Source: Pseudomonadota bacterium (GTDB lineage: Bacteria; Pseudomonadota; Gammaproteobacteria; Xanthomonadales; Xanthomonadaceae). Taken from it: a stretch of 21,763 nt of DNA. Positions 14,107 through 21,724 of the stretch are shown piece after piece. Numbering within the stretch: the first letter of the stretch is position 1; each line of letters starts with the position of its first letter. Location of the stretch: positions 1 through 21,763 of the forward strand of contig JAEWJB010000069.1 of the NCBI GenBank assembly GCA_023386795.1, written 5' to 3'. Under the pieces are notes generated by a model that saw nothing but the letters and a program-made list of their open reading frames with translations, was not told the origin of the DNA and searched no databases. A program made the translations under genes and the position numbers.

Positions 14107-15659
14107 GCGCGCGTTTCGACAATCGTTTCGTCCACGAACTGCCGGGCGATCCGGACACCGGCCCGCGCGTGCGCGAGGTGCTCGGCGCGGCCTGGTCGCA
14201 GGTCATGCCGACGCCGGTGCGCGCGCCGCAATTGCTGGGTCATTCGCGTGAAGTGGCCGCCGCGCTCGGACTGGACCCCGACGATATCGCCGACCCGGAC
14301 TTCGCGCAGGTATTCGGGGGCAACGCGCTGTGGCCGGGCATGACGCCGTGGGCGGCGAACTATGTCGGCCACCAGTTCGGGCACTGGGCCGGGCAGCTGG
14401 GTGATGGCCGGGCGATCAGCCTGGGCGAACTGGTCGGCACCGACGGCGCGCGCCACGAACTGCAGCTCAAGGGCGCGGGGCGCACGCCGTATTCGCGCGG
14501 CGCCGACGGCCGCGCCGTGCTGCGCTCTTCGCTGCGCGAGTTCATCTGCAGCGAGGCCATGCACCACCTCGGCGTGCCCACCACGCGCGCGCTGTGCCTG
14601 GTGGGCAGTGGCGAGGCCGTGGTGCGCGACATGTTCTACGACGGCCATCCGAAGCCCGAGCCGGGCGCCCTGGTGTGTCGGGTGGCGCCTTCCTTCATCC
14701 GCTTCGGCAGTTTCGAGCTGCCGGCCTCGCGCGGCGATACCGCGCTGCTGCGCCAGCTTGCCGATTTCACCCTGTCACGCGATTTTCCCGAGCTCAGCGG
14801 CCAGGGCGCCGCGCGCGATGCCGAATGGTTCGGGCAGGTGTGCGAGCGCACCGCCGACATGGTTGCGCACTGGATGCGCGTGGGCTTCGTGCACGGCGTG
14901 ATGAACACCGACAACATGTCCATTCTCGGCCTGACGCTGGACTACGGCCCTTACGGCTGGCTGGAGGACTACGACCCCGACTGGACGCCGAATACCACCG
15001 ACGCCAGCGGCCGCCGCTACCGCTTCGGCACCCAGCCGCAGGTGGCGTACTGGAACCTGGGCCGGCTGGCGCAGGCGCTGGCGCCGCTGTTCGCCGATGT
15101 CTCGGCGTTGCAGGACGGCCTGGACCGCTTCGTGCAGCGTTACCGCCGCCGCGAACGCGAGCACGCCGCCGCCAAGCTGGGGCTGGGCGAGGGCGGCGAT
15201 GCCGAGCTGGCGTTGATGGAAGACCTGCGCACGCTGATGCAGCAGGCCGAGATGGACATGACGCTGACCTTCCGCGGCCTGATCGACCTCGACGTCGAAG
15301 CGCCGACGCTGCAGCCGCTGGAGGCTGCGTTCTACAACGATGCCAAGCGGGATGCGCATAGCGTCGCGCTGGCCGGTTGGCTGCAGCGCTACGCCGCGCG
15401 CGTGCGGGCCGATGCGCTGCCGGCCGCGCAGCGCCGCGAGATCATGCGCCTGTCCAACCCGCGCTACGTGCCGCGCAACTGGCTGGCGCAGGAAGCCATC
15501 GACCGCGTGGCGCAGGGCGATACCGCGGCGCTGTCGCAATGGCTGGAGGTGTTGCGCCATCCCTACGACGACCAGCCCGGGCGCGAAGCCTACGCCCGCC
15601 GACGCCCGGAATGGGCCCGCGAACGAGCCGGCTGTTCGATGCTTTCCTGCAGTTCCTGA
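14103..15659 (+). CDS. selO: Protein adenylyltransferase SelO (YdiU)
   Basis: A pseudokinase-fold enzyme that transfers AMP from ATP to protein Ser, Thr or Tyr residues and is linked to redox stress. It has 518 residues with the GTG start at 14103, which overlaps the GST stop and puts the family opening RFDNRFVHELPGD at the N-terminus. Key blocks are LQLKGAGRTPYSRGADGRAVLRSS (nucleotide binding) and HGVMNTDNMSILGLTLDYGP. In the latter the Asp-Asn pair and the Asp ten residues later fit the catalytic base and two metal ligands described for bacterial SelO. The C-terminus ends CSS: the Cys stands where mammalian SELENOO has selenocysteine, and a second Cys lies five residues before it. No selenocysteine codon is needed. 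It is followed by apt after 7 bases. Confidence 0.96.
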   Translation: MSARFDNRFVHELPGDPDTGPRVREVLGAAWSQVMPTPVRAPQLLGHSREVAAALGLDPDDIADPDFAQVFGGNALWPGMTPWAANYVGHQFGHWAGQLGDGRAISLGELVGTDGARHELQLKGAGRTPYSRGADGRAVLRSSLREFICSEAMHHLGVPTTRALCLVGSGEAVVRDMFYDGHPKPEPGALVCRVAPSFIRFGSFELPASRGDTALLRQLADFTLSRDFPELSGQGAARDAEWFGQVCERTADMVAHWMRVGFVHGVMNTDNMSILGLTLDYGPYGWLEDYDPDWTPNTTDASGRRYRFGTQPQVAYWNLGRLAQALAPLFADVSALQDGLDRFVQRYRRREREHAAAKLGLGEGGDAELALMEDLRTLMQQAEMDMTLTFRGLIDLDVEAPTLQPLEAAFYNDAKRDAHSVALAGWLQRYAARVRADALPAAQRREIMRLSNPRYVPRNWLAQEAIDRVAQGDTAALSQWLEVLRHPYDDQPGREAYARRRPEWARERAGCSMLSCSS

Positions 15660-15666
15660 GACTTCC

Positions 15667-16191
15667 ATGAGCGAATTTCCCTGGACCGCGCGCCTGCGCG
15701 ACATCGCCGACTTCCCCAAGCCGGGCATCGTCTTCAAGGACATCACGCCGTTGCTGGCCGATGGCGAAGCATTCGGCGCGGCCATCGCGGCGATGAGCGC
15801 GCCTTGGCGCGGGCAGCACGTGGACGCGGTGCTGGGCATTGAATCGCGCGGCTTCATCCTGGGCGCGGCGATGGCGCAGGCATTGGGTTGCGGCTTCGTG
15901 CCGGTGCGCAAGCCGGGCAAGCTGCCGGGCCACACGCTGCGGCAGGAATACGCACTGGAATACGGCACCGATTGCATCGAGGTGCATGCCGACGCCTTGC
16001 CGGCCGGTGCGCGGGTAGTGATCGTGGACGACGTGCTGGCGACCGGAGGCACACTGCGGGCGGCGCTGTCGCTGGCGCGACAGTTGCAAGTGGAGGTGCT
16101 GGGCGCGGCGGTGCTGATCGAGTTGCCCGCGCTGGGCGCGCGGGCACGCTGGCCGGATACGGTGCCGCTGGTGGCGACGCTGGCGTACTGA
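15667..16191 (+). CDS. apt: Adenine phosphoribosyltransferase
   Basis: Salvages adenine by joining it to PRPP to make AMP. It has 174 residues; the ATG at 15667 gives MSEFPWTARLRDIADFPKPGI, close to the usual Apt N-terminus. The family signature FKDITPLL is followed by IESRGFILG, the flexible-loop segment VPVRKPGKLP, and the PRPP-binding motif VVIVDDVLATGGT. It starts 7 bases after selO and closes the GST-selO-apt unit. SelO consumes ATP and leaves protein-bound AMP, but a metabolic link to adenine salvage is not established. The gene ends 24 bases before a REP hairpin that separates it from the convergent dbpA. Confidence 0.97.
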   Translation: MSEFPWTARLRDIADFPKPGIVFKDITPLLADGEAFGAAIAAMSAPWRGQHVDAVLGIESRGFILGAAMAQALGCGFVPVRKPGKLPGHTLRQEYALEYGTDCIEVHADALPAGARVVIVDDVLATGGTLRAALSLARQLQVEVLGAAVLIELPALGARARWPDTVPLVATLAY

Positions 16192-16215
16192 AGGGACTGC
16201 CCGCAACGCGACATT

Positions 16216-16275
16216 GTAGGAGCGGCTTCAGCCGCGACCCATGACACCCCGGGTCACGGCTGAAGCCGCTCCTAC
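16216..16275. repeat. REP hairpin (paired palindromes), copy 2
   Basis: Arms at 16216-16240 and 16251-16275 are 25-base inverted repeats with a single mismatch and a 10-base loop. They share the GTAG head and the core GCGGCTTCAGCCGC with the element at 4681. Here the spacer is much shorter, so the unit is one continuous long stem-loop. It sits between convergent apt and dbpA, where it could act as a shared barrier to read-through or RNA decay. There is no T-tract, so it is not a classical terminator. Confidence 0.88.
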
Positions 16276-16312
16276 AACAGCAGGGTGATTCGGGGCGCGG
16301 CTTCTCGAAGCT

Positions 16313-17689
16313 TTAGAGCTTGCGCACCCGGAACCGCCGGCCCTTGATCTTGCCGGCGTCCAGTTTTGCCAATGCCTTGCCCACCTGCGCGCGTGCGACC
16401 GCCACATACGAGCGCGTCGGCTGGATCACGATCTTGCCGATCGCCGCGCCGGACAAACCCGCCTCGCCGGTGAGCGCACCGAGGATGTCGCCCGCGCGCA
16501 GCTTGTCGGTCTTGCCGCCGTCGATGCGCAGCGTGACCATCGGCGCCTGCGGCAACCCCGGCGGCTTGCCGGTGGCCAGCGGCGTGCGCGTGAGCGACAA
16601 CGCCAGGCCCTGGTCTGCGGCAATCGCCTGCGCGCGCGGCAGTTCGCGCGAAGACACCAGGCTCAGCGCCAGCCCATGCCGGCCGGCGCGCGCGGTACGA
16701 CCGACGCGATGGCGGTAGCTCTCCACGTCGGTCGGCAGCTCGTAGTTCAACACCGCCGCCAGGCCTTCCACGTCCAGACCGCGCGCGGCCACGTCGCTGG
16801 CGACCAGCACGTTGCAGCTGCCGTTGGCGAAACGCACCAGCACCTCGTCGCGGTCGCGCTGTTCCAGGTCACCATGCAGCGCCAGCGCGGAGAAGCCGAA
16901 CTGCTGCAGCGAGTTCGCCACTTCGTCCACTTCCTTGCGCGTGTTGCAGAACACCACCGCCGATTCCGGCCGGTGCTTGAGCAGCAGCCCGGCCACCGCC
17001 TTCTGCCGGTGCGCCGGTTCCACTTCGAAGAACAGGTGCTCGATCTGCGGCGCGCTCTGGCCGCCTTCCACGGTGACCTCGACCGGTTCGCGCAGCAGCT
17101 GGCGCGCCAGTTCGCGGATTGCGTCGGGGAAGGTGGCCGAGAACAGCAGGTTCTGCCGCTCCTTGGCGCAACGCCCGGCGATCTCGCGGATCGGCTCCTC
17201 GAAGCCCATGTCGAGCATGCGGTCGGCCTCGTCCAGCACGAAGCCGCGCACCGCGCCCAGGTTGAGCACGCGCTTGCGTGCCAGCTCCTGCACGCGGCCG
17301 GGCGTGCCGACCACGACCAGCGGGTCGTGCGCCTGCAGCGAGGCGATCTGCGGCTCCAGCGACACGCCGCCGGTCAACACGCTGAGCTTGAGGTTGGGGA
17401 TGCCGGTGGCGAGCTTGCGCAGCTGCTGGCCGACCTGGTCGGCCAGTTCGCGCGTCGGGCACAGCACCAGCGCCTGCGTGCGGCCCAGCGCCGGGTCCAG
17501 CCGCTGCAGCAGGCCCAGCCCGAAGGCGGCGGTCTTGCCACTGCCGGTGGGCGCCTGGGCGATCACATCGCGGCCTTCCAGGATCGGGGGCAGGGCCAAC
17601 GCCTGGATCGGGGTGAGGGTGGTGTAGCCGAGGGCGTCGATGCCGGCGGCCAATGCCGGCGAGAGCGGCAGGGAAGCGAAGTCAGTCAT
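16313..17689 (-). CDS. dbpA: ATP-dependent RNA helicase DbpA
   Basis: DEAD-box helicase that acts on 23S rRNA hairpin 92 during large-subunit assembly. It has 458 residues against 457 in E. coli. The N-terminal RecA domain shows the Q motif (LTPIQALALP), Walker A (APTGSGKT), PTRELA, TPGR, DEAD (as VLDEADRMLDMGF) and SAT. The C-terminal RecA domain shows VVFCNTRKEVDEV, ASDVAARGLDVEGL and the arginine-finger block HRVGRTARAG. The last 75 or so residues (MVTLRIDGGKTDKLRAGDILGALTGEAGLSG onward) form the DbpA-specific RNA-binding domain, which separates it from RhlE or CsdA. It lies 45 bases after the YeiH-type gene on the same strand. No ribosome site is apparent; instead a hairpin abuts the start codon. 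Confidence 0.96.
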   Translation of the reverse strand: MTDFASLPLSPALAAGIDALGYTTLTPIQALALPPILEGRDVIAQAPTGSGKTAAFGLGLLQRLDPALGRTQALVLCPTRELADQVGQQLRKLATGIPNLKLSVLTGGVSLEPQIASLQAHDPLVVVGTPGRVQELARKRVLNLGAVRGFVLDEADRMLDMGFEEPIREIAGRCAKERQNLLFSATFPDAIRELARQLLREPVEVTVEGGQSAPQIEHLFFEVEPAHRQKAVAGLLLKHRPESAVVFCNTRKEVDEVANSLQQFGFSALALHGDLEQRDRDEVLVRFANGSCNVLVASDVAARGLDVEGLAAVLNYELPTDVESYRHRVGRTARAGRHGLALSLVSSRELPRAQAIAADQGLALSLTRTPLATGKPPGLPQAPMVTLRIDGGKTDKLRAGDILGALTGEAGLSGAAIGKIVIQPTRSYVAVARAQVGKALAKLDAGKIKGRRFRVRKL

Positions 17690-17711
17690 GGCGCATTTTC
17701 GCAGATGCGCC
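17690..17711 (-). promoter_or_regulatory. Hairpin abutting the dbpA start codon
   Basis: A perfect 7-base inverted repeat (GGCGCAT at 17690-17696, ATGCGCC at 17705-17711) with an 8-base loop ends exactly one base before the dbpA ATG on the minus strand. It occupies the place where a ribosome site would be, and no AGGA-like sequence is seen. It might expose or hide the start codon, or be a processing site in a yeiH-dbpA transcript. The structure is seen; the role is inferred. Confidence 0.4.
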
Positions 17712-17734
17712 GCTGCCGTGCCCGTCGGGCGGTT

Positions 17735-18781
17735 TCAGCCCGACAAGGCGCGCACGCCCAGGTTGATGGCCGCCCCGCCCAGCACCAGCCACCCCAGCAG
17801 GGCGGCGCCCAGCAGCACTGGGCGCAGGCCGGCACGGCGCAATTCACCGGCGTGGGTCGACAAGCCGAGGGCGGCCATCGCCATGGCCAGCAGGCTGTCG
17901 TCCAGCCACGTCGCCGGTGCGTGCCATGCCGCGGGCAGCGGCCACAGCGAGTGGGCCGCGGTCAGCGCCAGGAAAGCGAAGGCGAACCATGGCACCTGCA
18001 GGCCGCGCATGCCCTGGCCCGTGCCGCGTGCGCGCCACAGCGAGAGCCCGAGCAGCACCGGCGCCAACATCATCACCCGCACCATCTTGGCGATGACCGC
18101 GGCCGATTCGGCCTGTCCGTCGATCGCCCGGCCGGCGACCACTACCTGCGCCACCTCGTGCACGGTGGAACCGGTGAACACGCCGAAGTGCAGTGGCGAA
18201 GCCAATGCGGGCAGGTGGGCGGCAACGAGGGGATACAGCAGCGGATAACCCACCATCGACAGCGTGCCGAACACCACCACCGTGGCTACCGCGACGGCGA
18301 CCTGCTCGCTGCGTGCGCGCAGCACCGGTGCGGCAGCCATCACCGCCGCCGCACCGCAGATCGCGCTGCCAGCGCCGATCAGCAGCGCCGCCTCGCGCGG
18401 CAGGCCGAGCCGTCGCGGGCCCCACCACGCGGCGATGCCCAGCGTGCTGGCGAGCACCAGCGCATCGATCACCACGCCGGTGATGCCGACTTGCGCGACG
18501 TCCTGGAACGTCAGCCGCAAGCCGTACAGCACCACGCCCAGGCGCAGCAGCCGTTGCCTGGAGAACGCCACGCCGGGCGCCAGCCGGGGCACGAAGCGCG
18601 GATACACGGTGTTGCCGGCCAGCATGCCCAGTGCGATGGACAGCGTGAGCGCGCCCAATCCATGGCTGCGCAGCCATGGATGCCGGGCCATGACCAGCGA
18701 GAGCGCGGCGAGGGTGGCGCACAGCAGCAGGCCGGGAAACAGGGGAAAGCGGGGTGGGGCAACAACGATGACCGAGGACAT
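17735..18781 (-). CDS. yeiH: YeiH/UPF0324 family integral membrane protein, putative anion exporter
   Basis: A 348-residue polytopic membrane protein of the UPF0324 family (PF03601), about the length of E. coli YeiH (349). About ten hydrophobic segments alternate with short loops. Family signatures include ALGMLAGN near the second segment, RLGVVLYGLRLTFQDV, GAGSAICGAAAVMAAAPV (a conserved Gly/Ala-rich helix), and GVFTGSTVHEVAQVVVAG followed by KMVRVMML. YeiH has been proposed to export sulfate or sulfite-like anions, but transport has not been shown decisively. It diverges from a LysR-type gene exactly as yeiH diverges from yeiE in enterobacteria, which supports the assignment and suggests regulation by that protein. 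Its start lies 102 bases from the regulator start. Confidence 0.9.
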   Translation of the reverse strand: MSSVIVVAPPRFPLFPGLLLCATLAALSLVMARHPWLRSHGLGALTLSIALGMLAGNTVYPRFVPRLAPGVAFSRQRLLRLGVVLYGLRLTFQDVAQVGITGVVIDALVLASTLGIAAWWGPRRLGLPREAALLIGAGSAICGAAAVMAAAPVLRARSEQVAVAVATVVVFGTLSMVGYPLLYPLVAAHLPALASPLHFGVFTGSTVHEVAQVVVAGRAIDGQAESAAVIAKMVRVMMLAPVLLGLSLWRARGTGQGMRGLQVPWFAFAFLALTAAHSLWPLPAAWHAPATWLDDSLLAMAMAALGLSTHAGELRRAGLRPVLLGAALLGWLVLGGAAINLGVRALSG

Positions 18782-18827
18782 GACCGCGTAAGGGTTCGGA
18801 AGCTGGGCGCAGCCTGCGCTTCCCGCG

Positions 18828-18856
18828 CTTATCCGTAAAACGAATTATCCTGTTAA
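18828..18856 (-). promoter_or_regulatory. Candidate yeiH promoter with overlapping direct repeats
   Basis: On the minus strand TTAACA (18856-18851, five of six to the -35 consensus), a 17-base spacer and GATAAG (18833-18828, four of six to the -10) form a good sigma70 promoter for yeiH with a leader of about 40 bases. The same segment holds two GGATAA repeats with a 16-base period (on the plus strand TTATCC at 18829-18834 and 18845-18850) and the palindrome GTTAAC. It is markedly AT-rich against the surroundings. Such repeats inside a divergent LysR-target gap are a likely operator for the neighbouring regulator. Confidence 0.5.
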
Positions 18857-18883
18857 CAATGACCCGTCTGGCAGGTAAGCGGC

Positions 18884-19771
18884 ATGCATCTTTCGCTGCG
18901 ACAGTTGCAGATCTTCCTGGCCATTGCCGAAACCGGCAGCACGACCGCCGCCGGCGCGCGGCTGCCGTTGTCGCAATCGGCCACCAGCGCGGCGCTCGCA
19001 GAACTGGAGGCCGCGCTGGGCGCGCCCCTGTTCGACCGCCTCGGCAAGCGCCTACTGCTCAACGATACCGGGCGCGCGCTGCTGGACCCGGCACGCGCGC
19101 TGCTCGACGACGCCGCGCAGATCGAACATCGCTTCGGTGGGGCGCAGGATGGGCGGCCGTTGCCAGCACGCGTGCGCCTGGGCGCCAGCACCACCATCGG
19201 CAACTACCTGATGCCCCAGCGCATGGCGCAATGCCTGGCGCAGTGGCCGGCGATGGAGGTCTCCTTGCGCATCGGCAACACGCGGCAGATCGTGGAAGCG
19301 GTGCTGCGGTTGGAGGTGGATGCCGGGGTGATCGAGGGCCCCTGCCACGAGAGCGAGCTGGAAGTGCTGCCCTGGCGCGAGGACCCGCTGCTGCTGCTGG
19401 CCGGCGCCGACCATCCGCTGGCGCGGCGCCGGCGCATCCCGGTGGCGACCTTGCGCGCACAGCGATGGCTGCTGCGCGAGGTCGGCTCGGGGACGCGTGA
19501 ATCGGTGGAGCAGGCGTTGTTGCCGCACCTGGGCGGTTTCGAGCAGGGGGTACAGCTGGGCAGCACCGAGGCGATCAAGCAGGGCGCGGCCGCCGGATTG
19601 GGCCTGACCTGCCTGTCGCGCAGCGCGGTGCAGGACCAGCTCGCCCTGGGCCGCCTGGTCGCGTTGTCGACGGTGTTGCCGCCGCTGTCGCGGCCGCTGT
19701 ACCGCATCCGCCACCGCGGGCGGCCCTGGTCGCAAAGCCTGCGGCGGCTGCTGGAACTGGACGAGGCGTAA
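18884..19771 (+). CDS. LysR-type transcriptional regulator, YeiE-like
   Basis: A 295-residue LysR-family regulator. The N-terminal winged helix-turn-helix occupies residues 1-60 (LRQLQIFLAIAETGSTTAAG, QSATSAALAELEAALG, LFDRLGKRLLLNDTG). The linker helix follows, then the effector-binding domain from about residue 90 (RVRLGASTTIGNYLMP). The domain includes LQLGSTEAIKQGAAAGLGL-type sequence (near residue 225-245) that shapes the ligand cleft. The resemblance is to the YeiE/CysB-side group, and the divergent yeiH-type neighbour makes a YeiE role likely; YeiE is reported to respond to sulfite. An AGG lies about 9 bases before the ATG. Autoregulation through the shared 102-base gap would be typical of the family. 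The specific effector cannot be read from the sequence. Confidence 0.9.
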   Translation: MHLSLRQLQIFLAIAETGSTTAAGARLPLSQSATSAALAELEAALGAPLFDRLGKRLLLNDTGRALLDPARALLDDAAQIEHRFGGAQDGRPLPARVRLGASTTIGNYLMPQRMAQCLAQWPAMEVSLRIGNTRQIVEAVLRLEVDAGVIEGPCHESELEVLPWREDPLLLLAGADHPLARRRRIPVATLRAQRWLLREVGSGTRESVEQALLPHLGGFEQGVQLGSTEAIKQGAAAGLGLTCLSRSAVQDQLALGRLVALSTVLPPLSRPLYRIRHRGRPWSQSLRRLLELDEA

Positions 19772-19801
19772 CGCGGACGCGGGCCACGGGCGTATCCCAC
19801 G

Positions 19802-19807
19802 TACAAT
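19802..19807 (+). promoter_or_regulatory. uup: candidate -10 element placing the uup start at +1
   Basis: TACAAT (five of six to consensus) ends 6 bases before the uup ATG, so the expected transcription start falls on or beside the A of the start codon. No ribosome site is seen between. This is the pattern of a leaderless message. No convincing -35 exists at a 17-base spacing (GCGGGC). Confidence 0.4.
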
Positions 19808-19813
19808 GGGCGC

Positions 19814-21700
19814 ATGCCTTTGATCACCCTGCAGAACGTCGATTACAGCGTCGGCGGCCCGTTGTTGCTGGAAAAAGCCGAACTGGCGATCGAACCGGGC
19901 GAGCGTATCGCCCTGATCGGCCGCAACGGCGCCGGCAAGTCCACCCTCATGAAACTCATCGCCGGCGAGCTGCGCCCGGACGACGGCGAGATCCGCGTCC
20001 AGCAAGGCGTGCGCATCGCGCGGCTGGAACAGGAGGTGCCGCTGGGCGCCGACGGCAGCGTGTTCGACGTGGTCGCCGGCGGCCTGGGCGCACTGGGCCA
20101 GTGGCTGGCCGAGTTCCACCAGATCAGCCATGCCGAGCATTTCGATGCCGACGCGCTCGCCCGCGTGCAGGCGCGCATCGACGCCGCCGAGGGCTGGGCG
20201 CTGGACCAGCGCGTGGCCGAGACGCTCACGCGGCTGGAACTGGACGGCGATGCCGCCTTCGCGCGCCTGTCCGGCGGCATGAAGCGCCGGGTGCTGCTGG
20301 CGCGCTCGCTGGTGTCTTCGCCGGATGTGCTGCTGCTGGACGAGCCGACCAACCACCTGGACATCGAGGCCATCGACTGGCTCGAAGGCTTCCTCAAGGC
20401 CTGGAACGGCTCGGTGGTGTTCGTCACCCACGACCGCCGCTTCCTGCGCGCGCTGGCCACCCGCATCGTGGAGATCGACCGCGGCCAGATCACCAGCTGG
20501 CCCGGCGACTGGGCCAACTACGAGCGCCGTCGCGAAGAACGCCTGAATGCCGAGGCGCAGGAGAACGCGCGCTTCGACAAGCTGCTGGCGCAGGAGGAAG
20601 TGTGGATCCGCCAGGGCATCAAGGCCCGCCGTACCCGCGACGAAGGCCGCGTGCGCCGGCTCAAGGCGATGCGTGCCGAGCGCTCGCAGCGGCGCGAGCT
20701 CGGCGGCAACGTGCGCATGCAGGCCGCGCAGGGCGAATCGTCGGGCAAGAAGGTGATCCAGGCGCGCGATGTGACCTTCGCCTTCGGCGAGCGGGTGATG
20801 GTGCGCGACTTCTCCACCACGTTGCTGCGCGGCGACCGCATCGGCCTGATCGGCCCGAACGGCAGCGGCAAGACCACGCTGCTCAAGCTGCTGCTGGGCG
20901 AGTTGCAGCCGCAGCAGGGCGAGATCGTGCAGGGTACCAACCTGCAGATCGCCTATTTCGACCAGTACCGCGCCACACTGCGCGAGGACTGGAACGCCAT
21001 CGAGAACGTGGCCGAAGGCGCGGACTTCATCGAGGTCAACGGCAAGCGCAAGCACGTGCATGCCTACCTGCAGGATTTCCTGTTCACCCCGGAGCGCGCG
21101 CGTGCGCCGATCACGCGCCTGTCCGGTGGCGAGCGCAACCGGTTGCTGCTGGCGCGGCTGTTCGCGCAGCCGTCCAACCTGCTGGTGATGGACGAACCGA
21201 CCAACGACCTGGACGTGGAAACGCTGGAGTTGCTGGAAGAACTGCTGGCCGATTACACCGGCACGCTGCTGCTGGTCAGCCATGACCGCGATTTCCTCGA
21301 CAACGTGGTGACCTCCACGCTGGTGATGGAAGGCGACGGCCGCGTGGGCGAGTACGTGGGCGGGTATTCGGATTGGCTGCGGCAGAGGCCGGCCGAGACA
21401 GTGGCCGGCGTGGCGAGCAAGCCGGCGGCGGCGAGTGCGCGGCCGGTGCCGGCGGCAAAGGCGGAAGAGCCCGCGCCGGCCAAGCGCAAGCTCAGCTACA
21501 AGGACGCGCGCGAGTTGGAGCAACTGCCCGAACGCATCGACGCGCTGGAAGGGAAACTGGCGCAGATGGCCGAGGCGATGAACGACCCGGCGTTCTACCA
21601 GCGCGACGCGGCGGGGGTGGCCCAGCACACGCAGGAAATGGCGAAGGTGCAGGCCGAGCTCGACCAGGCGTACGCGCGCTGGCAGGCCCTGGATAGCTGA
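19814..21700 (+). CDS. uup: ABC-F family ATPase Uup
   Basis: A soluble ABC-F protein with two nucleotide-binding domains and no membrane segments. Uup affects precise transposon excision, ribosome-linked quality control and recombination intermediates. It has 628 residues (E. coli 635). NBD1 has Walker A GRNGAGKS at 36-43, signature LSGGMKRR and Walker B VLLLDEPTNHLD. An arm/linker rich in charged residues follows (ENARFDKLLAQEEVWIRQG and KARRTRDEGRVRRLKAMR). NBD2 has GPNGSGKT, LSGGERNR and LLVMDEPTNDLD. An Ala/Pro linker leads to a C-terminal coiled coil of about 80 residues (KRKLSYKDARELEQLPERI and later), the Uup DNA-binding domain, which separates it from EttA and YheS. The gene starts 42 bases after the LysR stop. 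It probably has its own leaderless promoter. Confidence 0.96.
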   Translation: MPLITLQNVDYSVGGPLLLEKAELAIEPGERIALIGRNGAGKSTLMKLIAGELRPDDGEIRVQQGVRIARLEQEVPLGADGSVFDVVAGGLGALGQWLAEFHQISHAEHFDADALARVQARIDAAEGWALDQRVAETLTRLELDGDAAFARLSGGMKRRVLLARSLVSSPDVLLLDEPTNHLDIEAIDWLEGFLKAWNGSVVFVTHDRRFLRALATRIVEIDRGQITSWPGDWANYERRREERLNAEAQENARFDKLLAQEEVWIRQGIKARRTRDEGRVRRLKAMRAERSQRRELGGNVRMQAAQGESSGKKVIQARDVTFAFGERVMVRDFSTTLLRGDRIGLIGPNGSGKTTLLKLLLGELQPQQGEIVQGTNLQIAYFDQYRATLREDWNAIENVAEGADFIEVNGKRKHVHAYLQDFLFTPERARAPITRLSGGERNRLLLARLFAQPSNLLVMDEPTNDLDVETLELLEELLADYTGTLLLVSHDRDFLDNVVTSTLVMEGDGRVGEYVGGYSDWLRQRPAETVAGVASKPAAASARPVPAAKAEEPAPAKRKLSYKDARELEQLPERIDALEGKLAQMAEAMNDPAFYQRDAAGVAQHTQEMAKVQAELDQAYARWQALDS

Positions 21701-21724
21701 GGTAGCTGGCTGGCAGCCGGTTGT

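Noticed and set aside
16676..18838. A 720-codon open frame on the plus strand opposite dbpA and yeiH
   Set aside because: It spans two unrelated conserved genes and the gap between them on the other strand, and shows no family motif.
19052..21628. An 858-codon open frame on the minus strand opposite uup and the LysR gene
   Set aside because: It lies antisense to two clearly conserved genes and its product is rich in His, Gln, Arg and Ala with no domain, as expected from the reverse reading of GC-rich codons.
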